Positions 10,401-23,792 of a stretch of DNA of 61,571 nucleotides are shown here, piece after piece. The stretch is from the NCBI GenBank assembly GCA_011634665.1, contig WAEK01000001.1, forward strand, positions 3,690,001 to 3,751,571, in the 5' to 3' direction. A program made the translations under genes and the position numbers. The notes under the pieces were generated by a model, which was not told the DNA's origin, searched no databases, and saw only the letters and a program-made list of their open reading frames with translations. Every line of letters starts with the position of its first letter. The first letter of the stretch is position 1. Source of the stretch: Mortierella sp. BCC40632 (lineage: Eukaryota; Mortierellomycota; Mortierellomycetes; Mortierellales; Mortierellaceae).

Positions 10401-12993
10401 ATGAAGATCAGCGGCCTGTTGCCCTTGCCGCTTCTCTTTGTCTCCGTCATTGACGCGGCAGAGTACTTGGTCCGGTTCAAGGAAGGTCCTGTAGAAGATG
10501 CCACCGCCTCTGCTTTGTCAAGCAGTGGTCTCTTCCACCCTGCCTCTCATTCTCGGATCGAGACGGACAACCATCGACTCAAACGGATTGCAAAATCAAA
10601 GCCAACGTGGGTTGGAAAGACAGATGTGCATGACAAGGAAGAAGATGCTTCTTCCGCACCTCGGTTTGATTATAATTCCAATGAACTGGAGTTGACGGTG
10701 CTCTCGCCGGCCAAGGCCGCCAATATGGTGCCTCACCCCCATAACAAGTCCAAGGCCCGAGTGGAGGCCATGGGAGTCTTTAATCAGGACAGTGGCATGT
10801 CATCCACCACTCAACAAAAACAATCACATCAACAGCAACAGCAACAACAACAACAACAACAAAGGATTCAAATCAAATCCAAAGGTCGTTGGTTTACGTT
10901 TGATGATGCTGAATTCCATGTCTGGCATGGTGACTTTTCGGAGGAAGAGGCCGAGTTACTTGCGAATGACGCGGGGGTGGATGTGATTGAGAAGGATGAC
11001 ATTATCATCCAGATTGCTGATTCGCTTCACCGAGACCCTTCCACACATTATGAACTCTTGAAATCCCGAGCGGACAACAGCAACAGCAACACCAATAGTA
11101 ATAAGCGACCCCCGTACGAACCCTTCTTCAACCAAGATGCTGGTCAACATTTGGGCGATGGAGGAAATGACGATGGTAAGAAGGAGATGGAACGTCGAGA
11201 TTTGATGGCTGCCTATGACCAGATAGACCAACAGCTTTCACAAGAACTTTATGCTCATCAAAAGCCTCATACGGCTTCGACCAAGAAGAAGGACGATGAT
11301 GGTGAGGATGAGGCGGATGAGGAAGTTCATATTCCCAAACATGGTGAGCACAAGGACAATGAGGATGAGGATCACAAGGACGAAGAACACGAAGACAAGA
11401 ACAAGAACAAAGACAAGAACAAAGACAAGACTCCTGGGGAGGGACACAAGCATGAGGGTAAACAGAAACCCAATCGTCGTAGTCGAGCAATCAAAAAGGT
11501 GCATCGAGCACACGACTTTGTGTCGAACGTAGAGGTGGAGGACGTTGAAGGACCTGGGAATGCGTACATGATCCAAAAGCGGGCGCCGAGCTGGGTAAGT
11601 TTGGCTCTAAATGCCAAGAGGAGGGGGTTGGGGGTTGGGAAGAAAGAGCCAGAAGAGGACTGAGTGACTGAGTGACTGACTGACTGACTGACTGACTGAC
11701 TGACTGATCGAGATGAAACTAGCCCGAGACACATCCACTCTCCCTACTAACTGATCATTTAATACTACTTCTTCTTCTTCTTCTATCCAATTCCATTCTC
11801 ATTTGTCTCTGTCTTGGCTAATGCAGGGCCTCCCACGTGTCTCGCAGCGCGAACTCCCCTTGAAAGAGGATTACAACTACCCACGTGCAGCGGGCATGGG
11901 TGTCGATGTCTATGTCATCGACACTGGCATCAATATCCATCATGTCGATTTCGAAGGCCGTGCTCGTTGGGGTACCACCACCGTCCCCGGTGCTCCCAAC
12001 ACAGACGACAATGGTCACGGCACCTTTGTCGCTGGTGTGATTGGCTCGCGTACGTTTGGTGTGGCCAAGAAAGTGAACTTGATCGCAGTCAAGGGTTTGA
12101 ACCGAGATGGTACTAGTACTCTCTCCCAGATCTTGGCTGCCTTGGACTGGGTTATCAAACAAAGTGCTCGCTCTTCCAATCACAAGACAGTCGTCAACCT
12201 CTCTCTTGGTGCAGCCTATTCCCGTGTCCTCAACTCGGCCGTCGATACTTTGGTTCAGTCGGGACTCTTTATTGTCGCAGCAGCCGGTAATGGTAATGAA
12301 AGAAACGTGGGTCAGAACGCTTGCAGTTATTCTCCCGCGTCCACACCTTCGGCCTTTACTGTCGGATCCACCAACATTATGGATCAATTGTCGTCCTTTT
12401 CCAATTATGGTCAATGCGTCAATCTCTTTGCACCGGGTGAGCGAGTTCGTTCTACTTGGATTGGTCCCACGAACCGAGAGATTTATGTAGATTCGGGTAC
12501 GTCCTTCTCGGCCCCGAACGTGGCCGGTATTGCGGCCTTGATCATGAGTAGTGAGCGTGGTGACCGTGGTGACGGATCATGGTCGGCTAGAGCGATCGGC
12601 AACCGAATCCTGCAACTCGGCACCAGGAATGTGATTCGAAAATTCAAGGGTCCCGCCAACACGAATATCATGGCCTATAATGGAGCAGGTATTATTGGTA
12701 CCAGAGGAACGGATGAGGGTGGAAACAATGGCAATGGAGGCAACGGAGGAAACAATGGAGGAAACAATGGGGGTAGCAATGGAAGCAATAATGGAGGCAA
12801 CCATGGTGGAAACAATGGGTCAGAGCCCTCCGTGCCTCCGTATACGGACAATTCGACAAATAATGCACCCCGGAGTGGTTCTCCGTCTGTGAGTAGTACG
12901 ATGAACCATGGTCCCGTTCTGGATGCGATCCAAGTCATGACCATCTGCACCGTGGTTGCTTCGACAGTCATTGTCTTTGCGCTGTCGTTGTAG
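10401..12993 (+). CDS. Secreted subtilisin-like serine protease (S8) with long charged pro-region and GPI-type tail
   Basis: Two exons, 10401-11594 and 11827-12993, encode 786 aa. Residues 1-19 are a signal peptide. Residues 20-205 match a split I9 inhibitor pro-domain (YLVRFKEG ... HVWHGDFSEEEAELLANDAGVDVIEKD), interrupted by a poly-Gln run (144-154). Residues 210-385 are a hydrophilic insertion rich in Asp, Glu, Lys and His. A dibasic QKR site at 392-394 immediately precedes APSWGLPRVSQ, the usual start of mature fungal subtilases, so kexin-type maturation is likely. The catalytic triad is Asp430 (VIDTG), His462 (NGHGT) and Ser624 (GTSFSAP), with oxyanion Asn553. A Gly/Asn-rich linker and a hydrophobic C-terminus suggest a GPI anchor at the plasma membrane or wall. 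The junction PSW|GLP is phase 0. Confidence 0.93.
11659..11707. repeat. (CTGA)n microsatellite in the subtilase intron
   Basis: A tetranucleotide array of about 12 units lies 65 bp inside the 232-bp intron of the subtilase gene. The intron donor is GTAAGT and the acceptor AATGCAG. Confidence 0.9.
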
Positions 12994-13731
12994 TTGGTGC
13001 CTATTGTTATTATTTTTTCCATTTTGTCCGCATTGTCTTGATCCTTGTTTCTTTTTTCTATTTTATTTTATTTTTTATCTCTCTCACTTTCTTTCTCTCT
13101 CGTTATCTCTTTCTCTCTCCATTTTGACCTTGGTCCATTCTATCGGTGATTATCCTCATTCTAAATGTAAATACTGCCATGTCAGAACGCTTCATAAAAA
13201 AAAAACATAGAGGATGAAAATTAAAAAAAATAAGAAAAAGAAAAAGAAAAAGAACCTAGCTTCCATTGTCTTGGCAATAGTATTCATGTACCAGGAAATT
13301 AAGTGTGACAGGAAATGCATATGAAGAGTATATAGAACGATGGTACAGCGTACATTTTATCGAGAAGAGAGAGAGAGAGGGAGAGAGAGAGAGAGAGAGG
13401 GAGAGAGAGAGAGGGAGGGAGAGGGAGAGACTCTACTGAAGTGACAGGAGCACAGCAAAGGATCAGAAAAGAAACGGTTTGATCGAGTAGCTAAAAAGTA
13501 GACTTTTACAAGGTTGTGAATACACAAAAAAAAAAAAAAAAAAAAAAGAAAAATGGAAGGGGATATAGAACACGAGCTTGATCGGTTGTAAAACAAAGAA
13601 AACTATATAATAAAAAAAAAAAGAAAAGAAAAAGAAAAAGAAACAAGAACAACAAACAAAGAGACAAACAAACAAAAAACAAAAAAAAAAAATACGTAGC
13701 AAGTAGCAAAAAAAAAAAAAAAAAAAAAAGT
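12994..13731. other. Convergent intergenic spacer
   Basis: This lies between the subtilase stop (plus) and the glycosyltransferase-like stop (minus). It holds a T/C-rich 3' region, (GA)n near 13365-13430, and several A-rich runs (13525-13560, 13610-13690). No gene was recognised. Confidence 0.5.
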
Positions 13732-14540
13732 CTAGAGCATCATTTCACCAACGCGAAGTCCACAGATTTCAATCGGCTCGGTAGTTGTGTCGGTGAATTC
13801 GAATCGCAGGTACTGGATGTTGCGGGTATCGAGTTGAATCCCGACTTTCATACCAACATCCTTGCAATTCAAATCTTTGACCCGAAGTGATCCTGGCTTC
13901 ACTTCCTTGTCACCCACACAGACCATCTAAAGGAATCCACGAGATGATTGCTCATACAGTTAATGAAGGGAAGAAGAAAAAAGAAAAAAGAAAAAGAAGA
14001 AAAAAGACAGACAGACAGACTACGACTTACCCATTGGACACCGTCCACACTCGCCTTGATAATCATGTTTGATTGAAGTGTCTGAAGCGTCGAGGCCGAC
14101 AAGGTCCACAATTCCAGCGATCTTGCATTCTCTCCAAGATCCAATAACGGTAGAATAAAATACAATCCGAAAAAACTTCCCTTATCCATCGACTTGAGAC
14201 TACGCCAACAGGTGGACAAATCTTGATCCACTGCATAATGATACGTGTACATCGCTACCGATTCAGGACTCGCCTGTTCCAACGTCCGGAATCGCATTTC
14301 ATGTGCAAGAATATCTCGACTCTGAGGATCTGCTGACCATCTCACTTGTTCAGGCATAGGGAACATGTCGTTGCTTGTCTGGAATAGACACTTGTCGTTG
14401 CTGCAACTCGATCTGAGGGGAGACAAAAGAAAAGGATTAGAAAGGGGAGAGAGAAAGAGAGAAAGACAAAGAGAAGAAGGAGTAAAGGGGGAGGGGAGGG
14501 TTACTGCACCCATCTCCTGTATCTTGAGCTTATCTTTTGC

Positions 14541-14585
<45 letters not shown>

Positions 14586-16119
14586 GTCTCTCTTTCTCTC
14601 TCTTTCTATCTTACCTTGAAAGACGATCCTTGAAGAGCGGCTTCTCCTCTTCAGCAACAAAGTCGGCCTTAGCTCCAACGCGATGTGGAGATCCATTCAC
14701 AATCCCTTGTCCTGAAAGTACCGTTGTGATCCGCACCATAGCATCAGTCTAAGTAAAAACGCGAGAGGGAGGGGAGAGAGAGAGAAGGAGGACCAACAAC
14801 AAAAAAGAGTATTGAGAGCGCACAAGTCAGGATTTGAGATGTCTTTGTGCAAGAGGAAAACGCAAACGCAGTTTGTCTTTTTCTTTTTCTTTTTCTTTTT
14901 TTCTTCTTACCATATGTTCGTAGACAACGCTCCATTGGTCAATTCGTCCACTCCAACTCGAACTCTGGTCCAGAGGTGCAAGCGCATGGCTAAGCACGGT
15001 TGGGTACTGGTTTCGCCAAAGCGAAAAGAACAAGTCCGACAACTGGACCCGTTCCTTCCATAAATTAGATCCTCCCAATTGCATCAAAAACTTGAACACA
15101 TCCTTCTTGGGCATAAAGGACCCCGCTCCTAACCATGAAAATCCTGTATGAAGTCCGATTTGAGGGTTTGAATACATCCATCGACGCTGTTGAGCATGCA
15201 TGGCTGGCAAAGTAGAGGTGACGAGTGTATCGGGTTGAGTGACAAAGAGTGCGTACATGGAATCGAGTGAAAGATTGATCCAATCATCGTCCTGGAGGTA
15301 ACAATGGTCGAATCGAGCCAGAACACAGGTCGTATACTTTGAAAAGTCGTGCAAGTTGGCAACCGAGTTGAAGACGGTGATCAAAGGTCCACCCAACGCG
15401 GACACGTTTCGTGGAGGGGATGATGATGATGACGATGCTCCAGCTGTTGTTGCTGTTGTTGATCCATTCGTAGAGGCAGAAGGCTCAAAGTCACGGACAG
15501 AGATGACAACCTCGGGGTTGTTGTTCCAGATAAGGATCTCCTGGATAAATGGATACTTTCTCAGATGAGCAACCACCGCCTTGGTTCCTTCCCGCCGCTT
15601 CCATGACGGGACCACAGCCGTGATGGGAATGTACTTGGTCGGGGTCGATCCTTTCAAAGTCGAAGGTGGTGAAGATCCCACCAAGGTCGTGAGCAGGGCT
15701 TCCTTTGTAAAAAGACGAGCAGGAAACGAACTAGTACGGTCTATTCCATGTGCTGTCGTGGACTCTGTCAAGTCTGTCCTAAAGTTGGCACGAGCGTCCC
15801 ATTCGAGTAAAAGACGGTCCCGTTCGGCTCTCAGCTGTTTCTCCAGAGGTGTGAGCACCGAGGCCACGTTCTCGCCACTACCATTCTTGGACTCGCCATG
15901 GTTCTTGTTCTGGGCATGGTCGCGTCCTGAGAATGCGGAAAGGGTTGATGTGACGACGTAGAGGACCAGGATACATAGGAGTACCACAAAGGCTCGAGAG
16001 AGGATGGTACGTCGAGCAAAGTTGTGGGAGAGAGCCTTGATGCTGATCAACCAGTTGGAAAGCAGGCCATTAGAGCGGGCATGCAATGGCAGGATCTCTG
16101 GATGGCCAGAGGAAGGCAT
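13732..16119 (-). CDS. Type II membrane glycosyltransferase-like protein (GT-A type, DDD motif)
   Basis: Four exons on the minus strand (16119-14911, 14748-14615, 14412-14031, 13926-13732) join in frame to 639 aa. Residues 43-62 form one hydrophobic segment after a basic N-terminus, as in Golgi type II glycosyltransferases. A coiled stem follows (PLEKQLRAERDRLLLEW). The catalytic-looking domain starts at about 165 (ITAVVPSWKRREGTKAVV) and contains FIQEILIWNNNP, then CYLQDDDW, whose Asp277-279 fit a metal/nucleotide-sugar DXD motif. This order resembles exostosin-type GT64 domains, but I cannot fix the family. The region after residue 448, with paired Cys (SSCSNDKC) and IQYLRFEFTD near the end, resembles a beta-sandwich (F5/8 C-like) module. 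A Ser-rich loop (229-237) is probably disordered. An N-terminal extension of the frame to 16719 is pure microsatellite and was rejected. Confidence 0.78.
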
Positions 16120-16464
16120 GATGGAGGATAACGCGTAGGGATGGAGGACTGCTAATGCTGAGCAGGGTAGAGTCTTGGAACGCGGTCGAGTTTGAATGAG
16201 AGAAGAAAGGAAGAAGGAATGGAGATGGTAGACGAACAGGAGAATAGGTCCTGTGTGTAAGTGTGTGGGTGTGGGGTGTGTGTCGGGAGAGAGAAAGAAG
16301 GAAAGAAGAAGAAAAGAAGAAAAGAAAAAAAGAAGGGGGGAAAGGGATTCCGTGGGAGGATGAGCAGAGAGTGGAAGGAACGAGTTAGATGGCTGATCAG
16401 TAGGCAGGCAGGCAGACAGGCAGACATGAATGAACGGATGAACAGACAAGAAGAGAAGGGACAG

Positions 16465-16542
<78 letters not shown>

Positions 16543-16618
16543 GGGGAGAACAAACGAGGCCAAGAGGGGAAAAAGGGGGGAACAAGAGCGAGAGCAAAGA
16601 TAAAAAAGGACTCTTTTG

Positions 16619-16649
<31 letters not shown>

Positions 16650-17238
16650 CTCCACTCAGCCCAGAAAAAAAAAAAAAAAAAAAAAGATCCTCTCGCCCTG
16701 CAGACTGAGTCCCGTGCACCTGGACTGTTTGTCTTTTTTCAGGAACGCACGAACAACGACTCTTTCACTCACTTTTACTCTCTGACATTCCACACATCCA
16801 TCAGCGGAACCACATCCTAACAATATATCAACCATCGCTCAGTCTCCCATCACACACGGACACACCCACATACCCACACAGCTCCTTCCTCTCCTTGGAT
16901 TATATTCTCTGGCTACCACCCTGGCCACCACTCTCTTTCCCTCCTGCTCTTGTTACCATCCTCTTCCTCCTCCTCCTCCTCCTCTCTCCCCTTGATGGTC
17001 TCACCCTTTTTCCAAGGGGGTCTTGCGCGGAGACCCTGTCAAGTTCGATCTCTCTCTCTCTCTTCTTCTCTCTCGCTCCCTCAATGTCCACGATTGGCCC
17101 GACGGGACATTTGCACCTGCATTCTCCCAGCATTCAAGTAAGCATAAAAAAAAGAAAAAAAAGATAAAGGGAAAAATGCTTATTACTCTACAAAAAAAAT
17201 GTTTAGGAAAGGCGCAATAGAGAATGAGAAGGGGGGAT
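16120..17238. other. Intergenic, microsatellite-rich
   Basis: This lies between the 5' end of the glycosyltransferase-like gene and the 3' end of homoaconitase, both on the minus strand. It contains a (GA)n tract at about 16468-16538, a second CT block near 16618-16645 and a CT-rich segment to 17090. Nothing coding was supported. Confidence 0.5.
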
Positions 17239-18084
17239 CTACTGTTGGATACGCTCCTTCACCCATCCTTCCAATCCACCTGCCACCCAGAGTTCTTGAA
17301 TACTCTTTCCCAATCCACCCACTCGGTACACCTTGTCGGGCAAACCCTCCCGACTCACTTGTACTCGTCCACTTGCCAAAGAAATGGTGGCCTTCCAACC
17401 TGTTCGATCCGTCAACTTGTCTTTGCCTCGAGCTGCTACCAAATCTTGAACCAACTCTGGACTTTCCATCAACAAAAGTCCGTTATTGATCGAATTACGT
17501 TTGAACGTCTCGGAGAAAGAACCTGCTACCAACAACTTGATTCCTGCGGACAACAAGGCTGTTGCTGCCTGTTCACGACTTGAACCCGTTCCAAAGTTGA
17601 ATCCACCAATCAAAATGTCATTTGCTTGGACCGTGCTAGCAAAGTTGGTATCATAGTTTTCCATCACCACCTTGCGCATCGTCTCGGGGCCAATGTCATC
17701 CTGGTAGGTGTACTTGCCAGGATAAATACCATCCGTGTTCAAGTTATCTGCAGGACAGAACAAAAGTTCGCCCTTGAGTTGAGCTGGGAAACCCGTCACC
17801 GTCGTCTCATTGGAGGAGGAGGCAGCATTTTCGTCCGACTCTTCTTGAGAGGATGCTCCTGAAAGAGTGACAATGCTCGTGACGGGTTGAGGGACATGAT
17901 CCTGCTGACCCAAAGAAATCGGTGCAACAATCTTGCCAGAGATGGCCGATGCAGCGACCACGGCTGGGGAAGCCAAGTAAGCAAGTGCCTTGGGGGATCC
18001 CATGCGACCCTTAAAGTTACGGTTAGTGGCAGAAATACCGACCTCTCCATCCTGAAGCAAGCCTGTACCCAGACCTAGAGCACG

Positions 18085-18126
<42 letters not shown>

Positions 18127-19183
18127 TCAGTCAGAGTTCTCTCTCTTCTAGATAAACTCCAAAAAGAAGAGAAAGAGTGCTATGCAAACCTACCCACACA
18201 TGGACCACAGCCAGCAGGAAGAGGGATTGCACCAGCCTCCATCAATGCCTGCCAATCACCCGTCTCCTCCACCTCGGCTTGGACCTCACTACTGGCAGCT
18301 GCGACATAAAACTCGACTCCTTCAGCAATCTTCTTGCCACGCACCACCGCAGCTGCTTGACGAAGATCACTTGCACGCGAATTGACACAAGAGACGAGAT
18401 AGGCCTTGTTGACCTTGACCTCCTTGAGATCTGTCACGGGCTGGGCCACTTTGACGGAATTGGGACCCGAGATAAAAGGCGAGACAGTGGAAAGGTCAAG
18501 TGTGAGATGCTTCGCATAGGTTGCACCTTGGTCTGCAACAATTCCATTCTTCAATACGGCCTCGATCCGTTCACGATTGATACGAGGATGGACAAATGCC
18601 TGGCCTGCAGGCACGGGTGGGATATTCTTGTTCAAGAATCGAGTCCGGTCCAAGACATGGACTCGCTTCTCATAGTAGGCACGGGTGACATCGTCAATGG
18701 GGAAAACACCAGCGAGGGCACCCCATTCCGTGGTCATGTTGGCAATGGCAAGTCGATCCTCGATCCCAAGGGATTGAACACCTTCACCCGTAAATTCAAT
18801 GGCGGTGTTGAGGACTTCATCCTTGTTAAAGACAGAACAAAGAGTAATGATCACATCCTTGCCAGTCACACCAGGGGCCAATTGATTCTTGAGTTCGACC
18901 TTGACAACGGGGGGGACTTGCCACCAAGTTTGACCGGTGGCCCAGATGGCAGCAGCGTCTGTTCGGACGATGGGTGTGCCGAGGGCACCGATACCACCGT
19001 ACATGTTGGAGTGCGAGTCCGAGGCGACAGTGAGGGTTCCTGGGAATGCATAACCTTCCTCGACCATGACCTGATGTCCAATACCACGGCCTGCAGGGTA
19101 AAAGTCGACGCTGTTTTGGTTTGCAAAGGCCTCGATCGTCGCATACTTGTTCAAGTTCTAAGCATTTTTTTTTTTTTTTTTTT

Positions 19184-19217
<34 letters not shown>

Positions 19218-19823
19218 GGATCCATGGGTCCAGTTCCAGGTTATTAGTCGCTTTTTTTATTTTTTTTTTTTTTCAAGAGGAAATAAAAAAAAATCGAAAG
19301 GAGAGAGAAAGGCGCTGGTTACCTTTTCAGTCTTGTTTTGGACATCATGGTCCAATGCAAAGACTGGTTGGCGCGAGTTTTTGAACTGTGCTGCACCGAT
19401 ACTCTTGAATCTAGTCGCAAGAAAAGATCAAAAGGAAACCATGGGTAACGCAGTCAGAAATCGCATCCACAAGATCAAACACAGTGGCAAAGCAATAAAA
19501 GAAAAGAAAGCTATAGCTGCCTACTTGGAAATGACGGCACCAGTATTGTCGTGGGTAAGGACGTGCTCTGGGCGGATAGTGACAAAATCTCCGCTGCGGA
19601 CAGTATGGTTGGCTGGGAGATCGACTGCATACCGCTGGGCGATCTTTTCAATCATGTTTTGTGGTTGAGAAGTCGAAGCGGAGGTCGTGATGGTAGCAAG
19701 CATCCTGGTCATGGTCCAGTGCCTTGTCCTGCTACAACGGGCATAGAGCGAGGAAGAAGAGGCCGATGCTGAGGCCGAGGCGGCTGTCCTCCGCATGAGT
19801 GAGTGAGTATTGACTCTGAGCAT
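17239..19823 (-). CDS. lys4: Homoaconitase, mitochondrial
   Basis: Four exons on the minus strand (19823-19525, 19410-19323, 19157-18194, 18074-17239) encode 728 aa, close to the usual length of fungal Lys4. The enzyme converts homocitrate (via homoaconitate) to homoisocitrate in the alpha-aminoadipate pathway to lysine. Residues 1-45 are Ser/Ala/Arg-rich without acidic residues, as in a mitochondrial presequence. Aconitase signatures are intact: [18 protein letters not shown]; the [4Fe-4S] ligands in [11 protein letters not shown] (Cys386) and CGPC (Cys446, Cys449); [13 protein letters not shown] right after the exon 3/4 junction; and the swivel-domain [14 protein letters not shown]. Phases agree at all junctions (2, 0, 1). 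Introns are short and include a 38-nt A run. It is the best anchor that this is a fungal genome. Confidence 0.96.
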
Positions 19824-20645
19824 CTCTTTGTTTGTTTTTTTTTCTTTGGATGGGTATGGGTGTGAGAAAATGTGTTGGTGTTGGTCCACGAGTCGATTCC
19901 TGGCTCTGTTTGGGAATGCCTGTCCTGCGGCGGTTCTTGGGGAGAGGTAGAGAGAAAGAGAGAGTGGGGAGAGTGGGGAGAGATAAAGAAGAAAGAAAGA
20001 GGAGTTGACCAAAGGAAGAGGGAACCTTTTTCTTTGTACCTTGATTTTTATCCCAGAGATGATCTCGGACAATCTCTATCGATGCACCAACCCCCACTCT
20101 CCCTCATATCCCAGCCACGTCCGAAGCACGAGTCGGCTCGTGTAAACTCACACCAACTCAAAAAAGGTGATCGATTCGATATCATCAGTAAATGAACCTC
20201 ACAGTCACAACTGTGTGTGAGGGGAGTGACTGATTTGGTCGCAGGCCTCCGAACTGGGCAAAAACGCCCCCTTCTCGGCGTCCTCTCTGACGATCACACA
20301 ACAACCTGTACGCCACCATCCTTGCAATATCCACTTGACACACCTTGTATCTAGACTCTTTCGAGTAGCGCAAATGTTCACAGCCGCAGAGCTGTCGGGT
20401 TCAGAGACATGGGGCCCCACCCTCTCTTGTTACTCCATCACATCACCAGTTCCTCATTAGCCGACATGGCTTTGGGGAGTGATGGAGTAGGGTGGGAAAA
20501 AAGGCAATGAGAGTGCTTTCTAGACCTGAACTCCACGGCTAAGGAAGTCTCTACTTTATCCGGGGTCAAAACTGTTCCAGTCATCCTCAAACGCAAAAGT
20601 TCAAGTTCAAAAGACTTGGGAGAGATCCCTTTTCCTAGGCAGGAT

Positions 20646-20676
<31 letters not shown>

Positions 20677-23352
20677 TAGAACAGGCAATGGTACACATCT
20701 CTTTCCTTTTAAGTGAACCCTGCTGATGACACGGTGTTGCTCTTGGCTATTGATGCTGATGAAGCAGCTCCAATACTATAGCTATTTCGGTTGAGGACTT
20801 GCTCGATACCTGTACCATCGTATGATACTATCCGTCTCCCTGTCTTTTCTCGATGAGCTCGTGTAATTTATCGCATAGATCGCTGGATAAAAAAAAAAGA
20901 AAGAAAAAAAAGAAAAAGAAAATGCAGGTTGAATGTGGTGAGCCTTTAGGATTCGACCTTTTTTCTTTTCTTCCCAAAGTCTCACGAGACTTTTTGGGCC
21001 GCATGGATCTCGTTCTTCTCTCTCGACACTCATCCAAGGAAAGACCTTTGCTCAATGCGGGAGACCTACATTAAGTCATGATGCCGTTCCTATGTGTTCA
21101 TGTGCCCATGTGTCCATGTGAGAGCTTTGATAAGCGAGTGAGGAGAGTTACGATCAACCCTAGCTCACTCGGCTATCTAGCACGGGCCTTCTCTTTGCGG
21201 TAATGCGTTGATGATCCATCCTCATGCCTCCTGTTCCAAGATCCACTTTATCCACTTTTTTTTTTTTTTAATTGACAAGAGAGCCATGTCATGACGGCAT
21301 GGTTCGGATGTTGTATTCTAGCGAATAGACATTTCATCCAAGAAAGAAACAAAATCATCGCTCAGGTAAAAGGGTCTCTGCTCTTGGCTCTTTTTTCTTT
21401 TTCTTATGCCGAATCCTCGGCTTTCCTGATCTTTTTCTTTACTATTTCTTCTCATCTTTCTATTTGTTTTCTGAACGACGGATTGTTTGCCTTTCGACAT
21501 TAGCATCTGACTCCAGTAAGCTCTCACGGGTCATTGGAATTCTAGTTCTTTTTTTATTGCAACCGCTAAACTATCAACGGACATGGGGGGTTTTATCATC
21601 ATTATTAAAGCGCACAGTCCACTGAGAAAAAAAAAAGGGACAAGGGTGAAATAAGAATATCAGAGCAGCATTATCGATCTTAGAGCTACCCTCTTGGCAT
21701 TATTTGCTCCTTTGCCCTGACTAGCTTAAAGTTCCCAAACCAGGACTAGTCATCAAGCTCTTCATCAAGATTGGACTATCATGATCTTCGGTAGGATGAA
21801 GGTCAATCCGGTGTAATGTTGGAGACAGGGTCTGTTCATGCAAAAAAAAAAAAAAAAAAAAAAAAGTCGACCCAAAAAAGAGGTCAGAGGAGTTTGGATC
21901 GGGAATATATATTTTTAATACCAGTGTCCAGATCAAGGTTGAATTGTAGTGGCGACTAACTTCTCCATGACTAGGTCAAGATTGGCTTGAAGGGATGAGA
22001 AGTCAAAGACATGGATGAGAAAGGCGGCCATTGAACTAAAGAAACTTGTCCGCCAAAGAGGAGTGAAAGAATACGATAGCTTCCCTATGGTTATTCCAAG
22101 GACTTGACGGACTGATTTCGTTATGCTTTTGGATGAACTCCAAAAGGGCCCAGTTCCCTGACCAGAGCTCTCTTGGAGATACAAGGCTTGGTCATATTTT
22201 AAAAAAAAAAAAAAAAGTGCACGGACGGCGAGTAAAATATAGAATATAGCTTTCTTCATATCTCTCTTGTTCCTGAGTTTCGACTCCTCATTTGTCCTTT
22301 TTTTTTTTTTTTCACTTTCAGTGCCGCCGTCCCCTTGGTCCAACTGCCTACACACCTTGCTGAAATGTCTTTGTATTGCCTTTCTGCCCACTTTGCGGCG
22401 TTTCTAGTGTCTGCAGAGCCATTCCCCGGATTGCCAGGAGCAAACTACAGATATCCAGACAAACACAGCCGAAGGATAAAAGGGGGTGTGGATACAGAGG
22501 AATGCATCTGGTCCCCTAATAGATCGAGATAGAAAGAGATGGTGCTTTGTGCAACCTGAACCTATCCTCGGGAGAGTGGTGTCGGCGATGCAATTGCAAA
22601 AAAAAGTAAAAATGTAATATCTCTAGGTCTTGGCTGTGTTGATCGGTTTAGAGTCCCAGGCCCTGTATGTGGCTGTAGGGGATTAAGAAGACTGATGGGC
22701 TGATGATAGTGATAATAGTGATAGTGATGATGGACTCCTCTCTCTCTCTCTCTCTCTCTGCCTCTCCTTCTCGTCCCCCATTTTCTGAGCCCTTTGTCTC
22801 GGAGAGGACAGGGTCGAAAGAGTGATGGGCTGGGAATGAACCGGGAGGGACAAGGAAACGGGACAGGCACGGATGCAAATATGGTCGCAGTGAAATTGCA
22901 TCGACAGACATATTTGCATAGAGTTGGCTCTCTGGCCTGTGTCAAGTGTCGTGCGGCGTGGCGCAAGGCGCAGGTCCGCCAGTCTTTTGCTGGCTGTCTT
23001 TTATTTTTCCCTTTTCCCTGGCAGTAGAGCAGCCGAGACAGTGGCAGTGTGGCCCTGTACTTTCAGGTGTTCCTGTGTCTCTCTTTTTCTTTTTTTCTTT
23101 TTTCCTTTCCTTTTCTTTCTCTCTTCTCTCCTCTCTCTTTCTCCTTCTCTCTTTCTCTCTTCCTCTTCCCTCTTCCTCCCTTTCCATGACCCTGATGACT
23201 TGCTAATGACCTATTCTTCTCTTTTTATTTAATTCCTAATGATCCTCTCATGACGCTTCTCTGACATTTGCCGATCCATTCTCTTCCACAGCCGAGTGCC
23301 TGTTTTCCATCGGGGCCTATTCGTTCCTTGCCTTCTTATTCCTTCTCTCCTT

Positions 23353-23383
<31 letters not shown>

Positions 23384-23792
23384 TTTTTTTTTCTCTCTCT
23401 CTCTCTCTCACACGCATACTTGCTTCCTCTCACTATCATCCTTCATCCTTCCTTTCCTCCCTCCGTCTTTCCTCCTTCTTCGCCTTCTCCCTTCTCTCTC
23501 TTACACACACACTCTCACTCTCTCGAGCATCTCTCGCATTGACCTTTTTTTCTGCCGCCATCAAAACACCCCCGTGCACATTCCCTTTCCTTCGACCCTG
23601 CCCTGTCCATCCTTCCATACCTTCTCCCTCCACAACACACATACCCTCTCTCTCCCTCTCCCTCCTTCTCTTCCTGTGCAGAGTCGCGTCAGCTAGCAGC
23701 AACCACAGCCCCACCACCACCTCCTCCACCTCCTCCTCCCCTCGACACACATAGATCCTTTCAGACCTGAAGCATTGTCATCCGCCCTGTCC
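19824..23792. other. Long gene-poor interval
   Basis: I see no supportable gene in about 4 kb. The part next to 19823 is the homoaconitase 5' region. 20200-22560 has mixed composition with poly(A)/poly(T) runs near 20651, 21841, 22200 and 22300. A 152-aa minus-strand frame at 21933-22391 has a hydrophobic, Ser/Leu-rich second half without a recognised domain; it could be a decayed gene. 23050-23750 is a CT-rich stretch leading into the gene at 23793. Confidence 0.45.

Noticed and set aside
11659..11707. Regular 4-bp direct repeats as a CRISPR-like array
   Set aside because: There are no spacers; it is a simple microsatellite in an intron of a eukaryotic gene.
12675..13022. Minus-strand Pro/Leu-rich frame
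   Set aside because: It is antisense to the Gly/Asn-rich linker of the subtilase.
16120..16719. 600-nt N-terminal extension of the glycosyltransferase-like frame
   Set aside because: It is encoded by CT/GA microsatellites; the ATG at 16119 gives a standard type II topology.
18180..19196. 339-aa plus-strand frame opposite homoaconitase
   Set aside because: It is the antisense shadow of exon 3 of lys4, whose family motifs are unmistakable.
21933..22391. 152-aa minus-strand frame as a gene
   Set aside because: The first half is low-complexity Lys/Phe from A/T runs, no family is recognised and no splice-supported extension was found; kept only as a remark.
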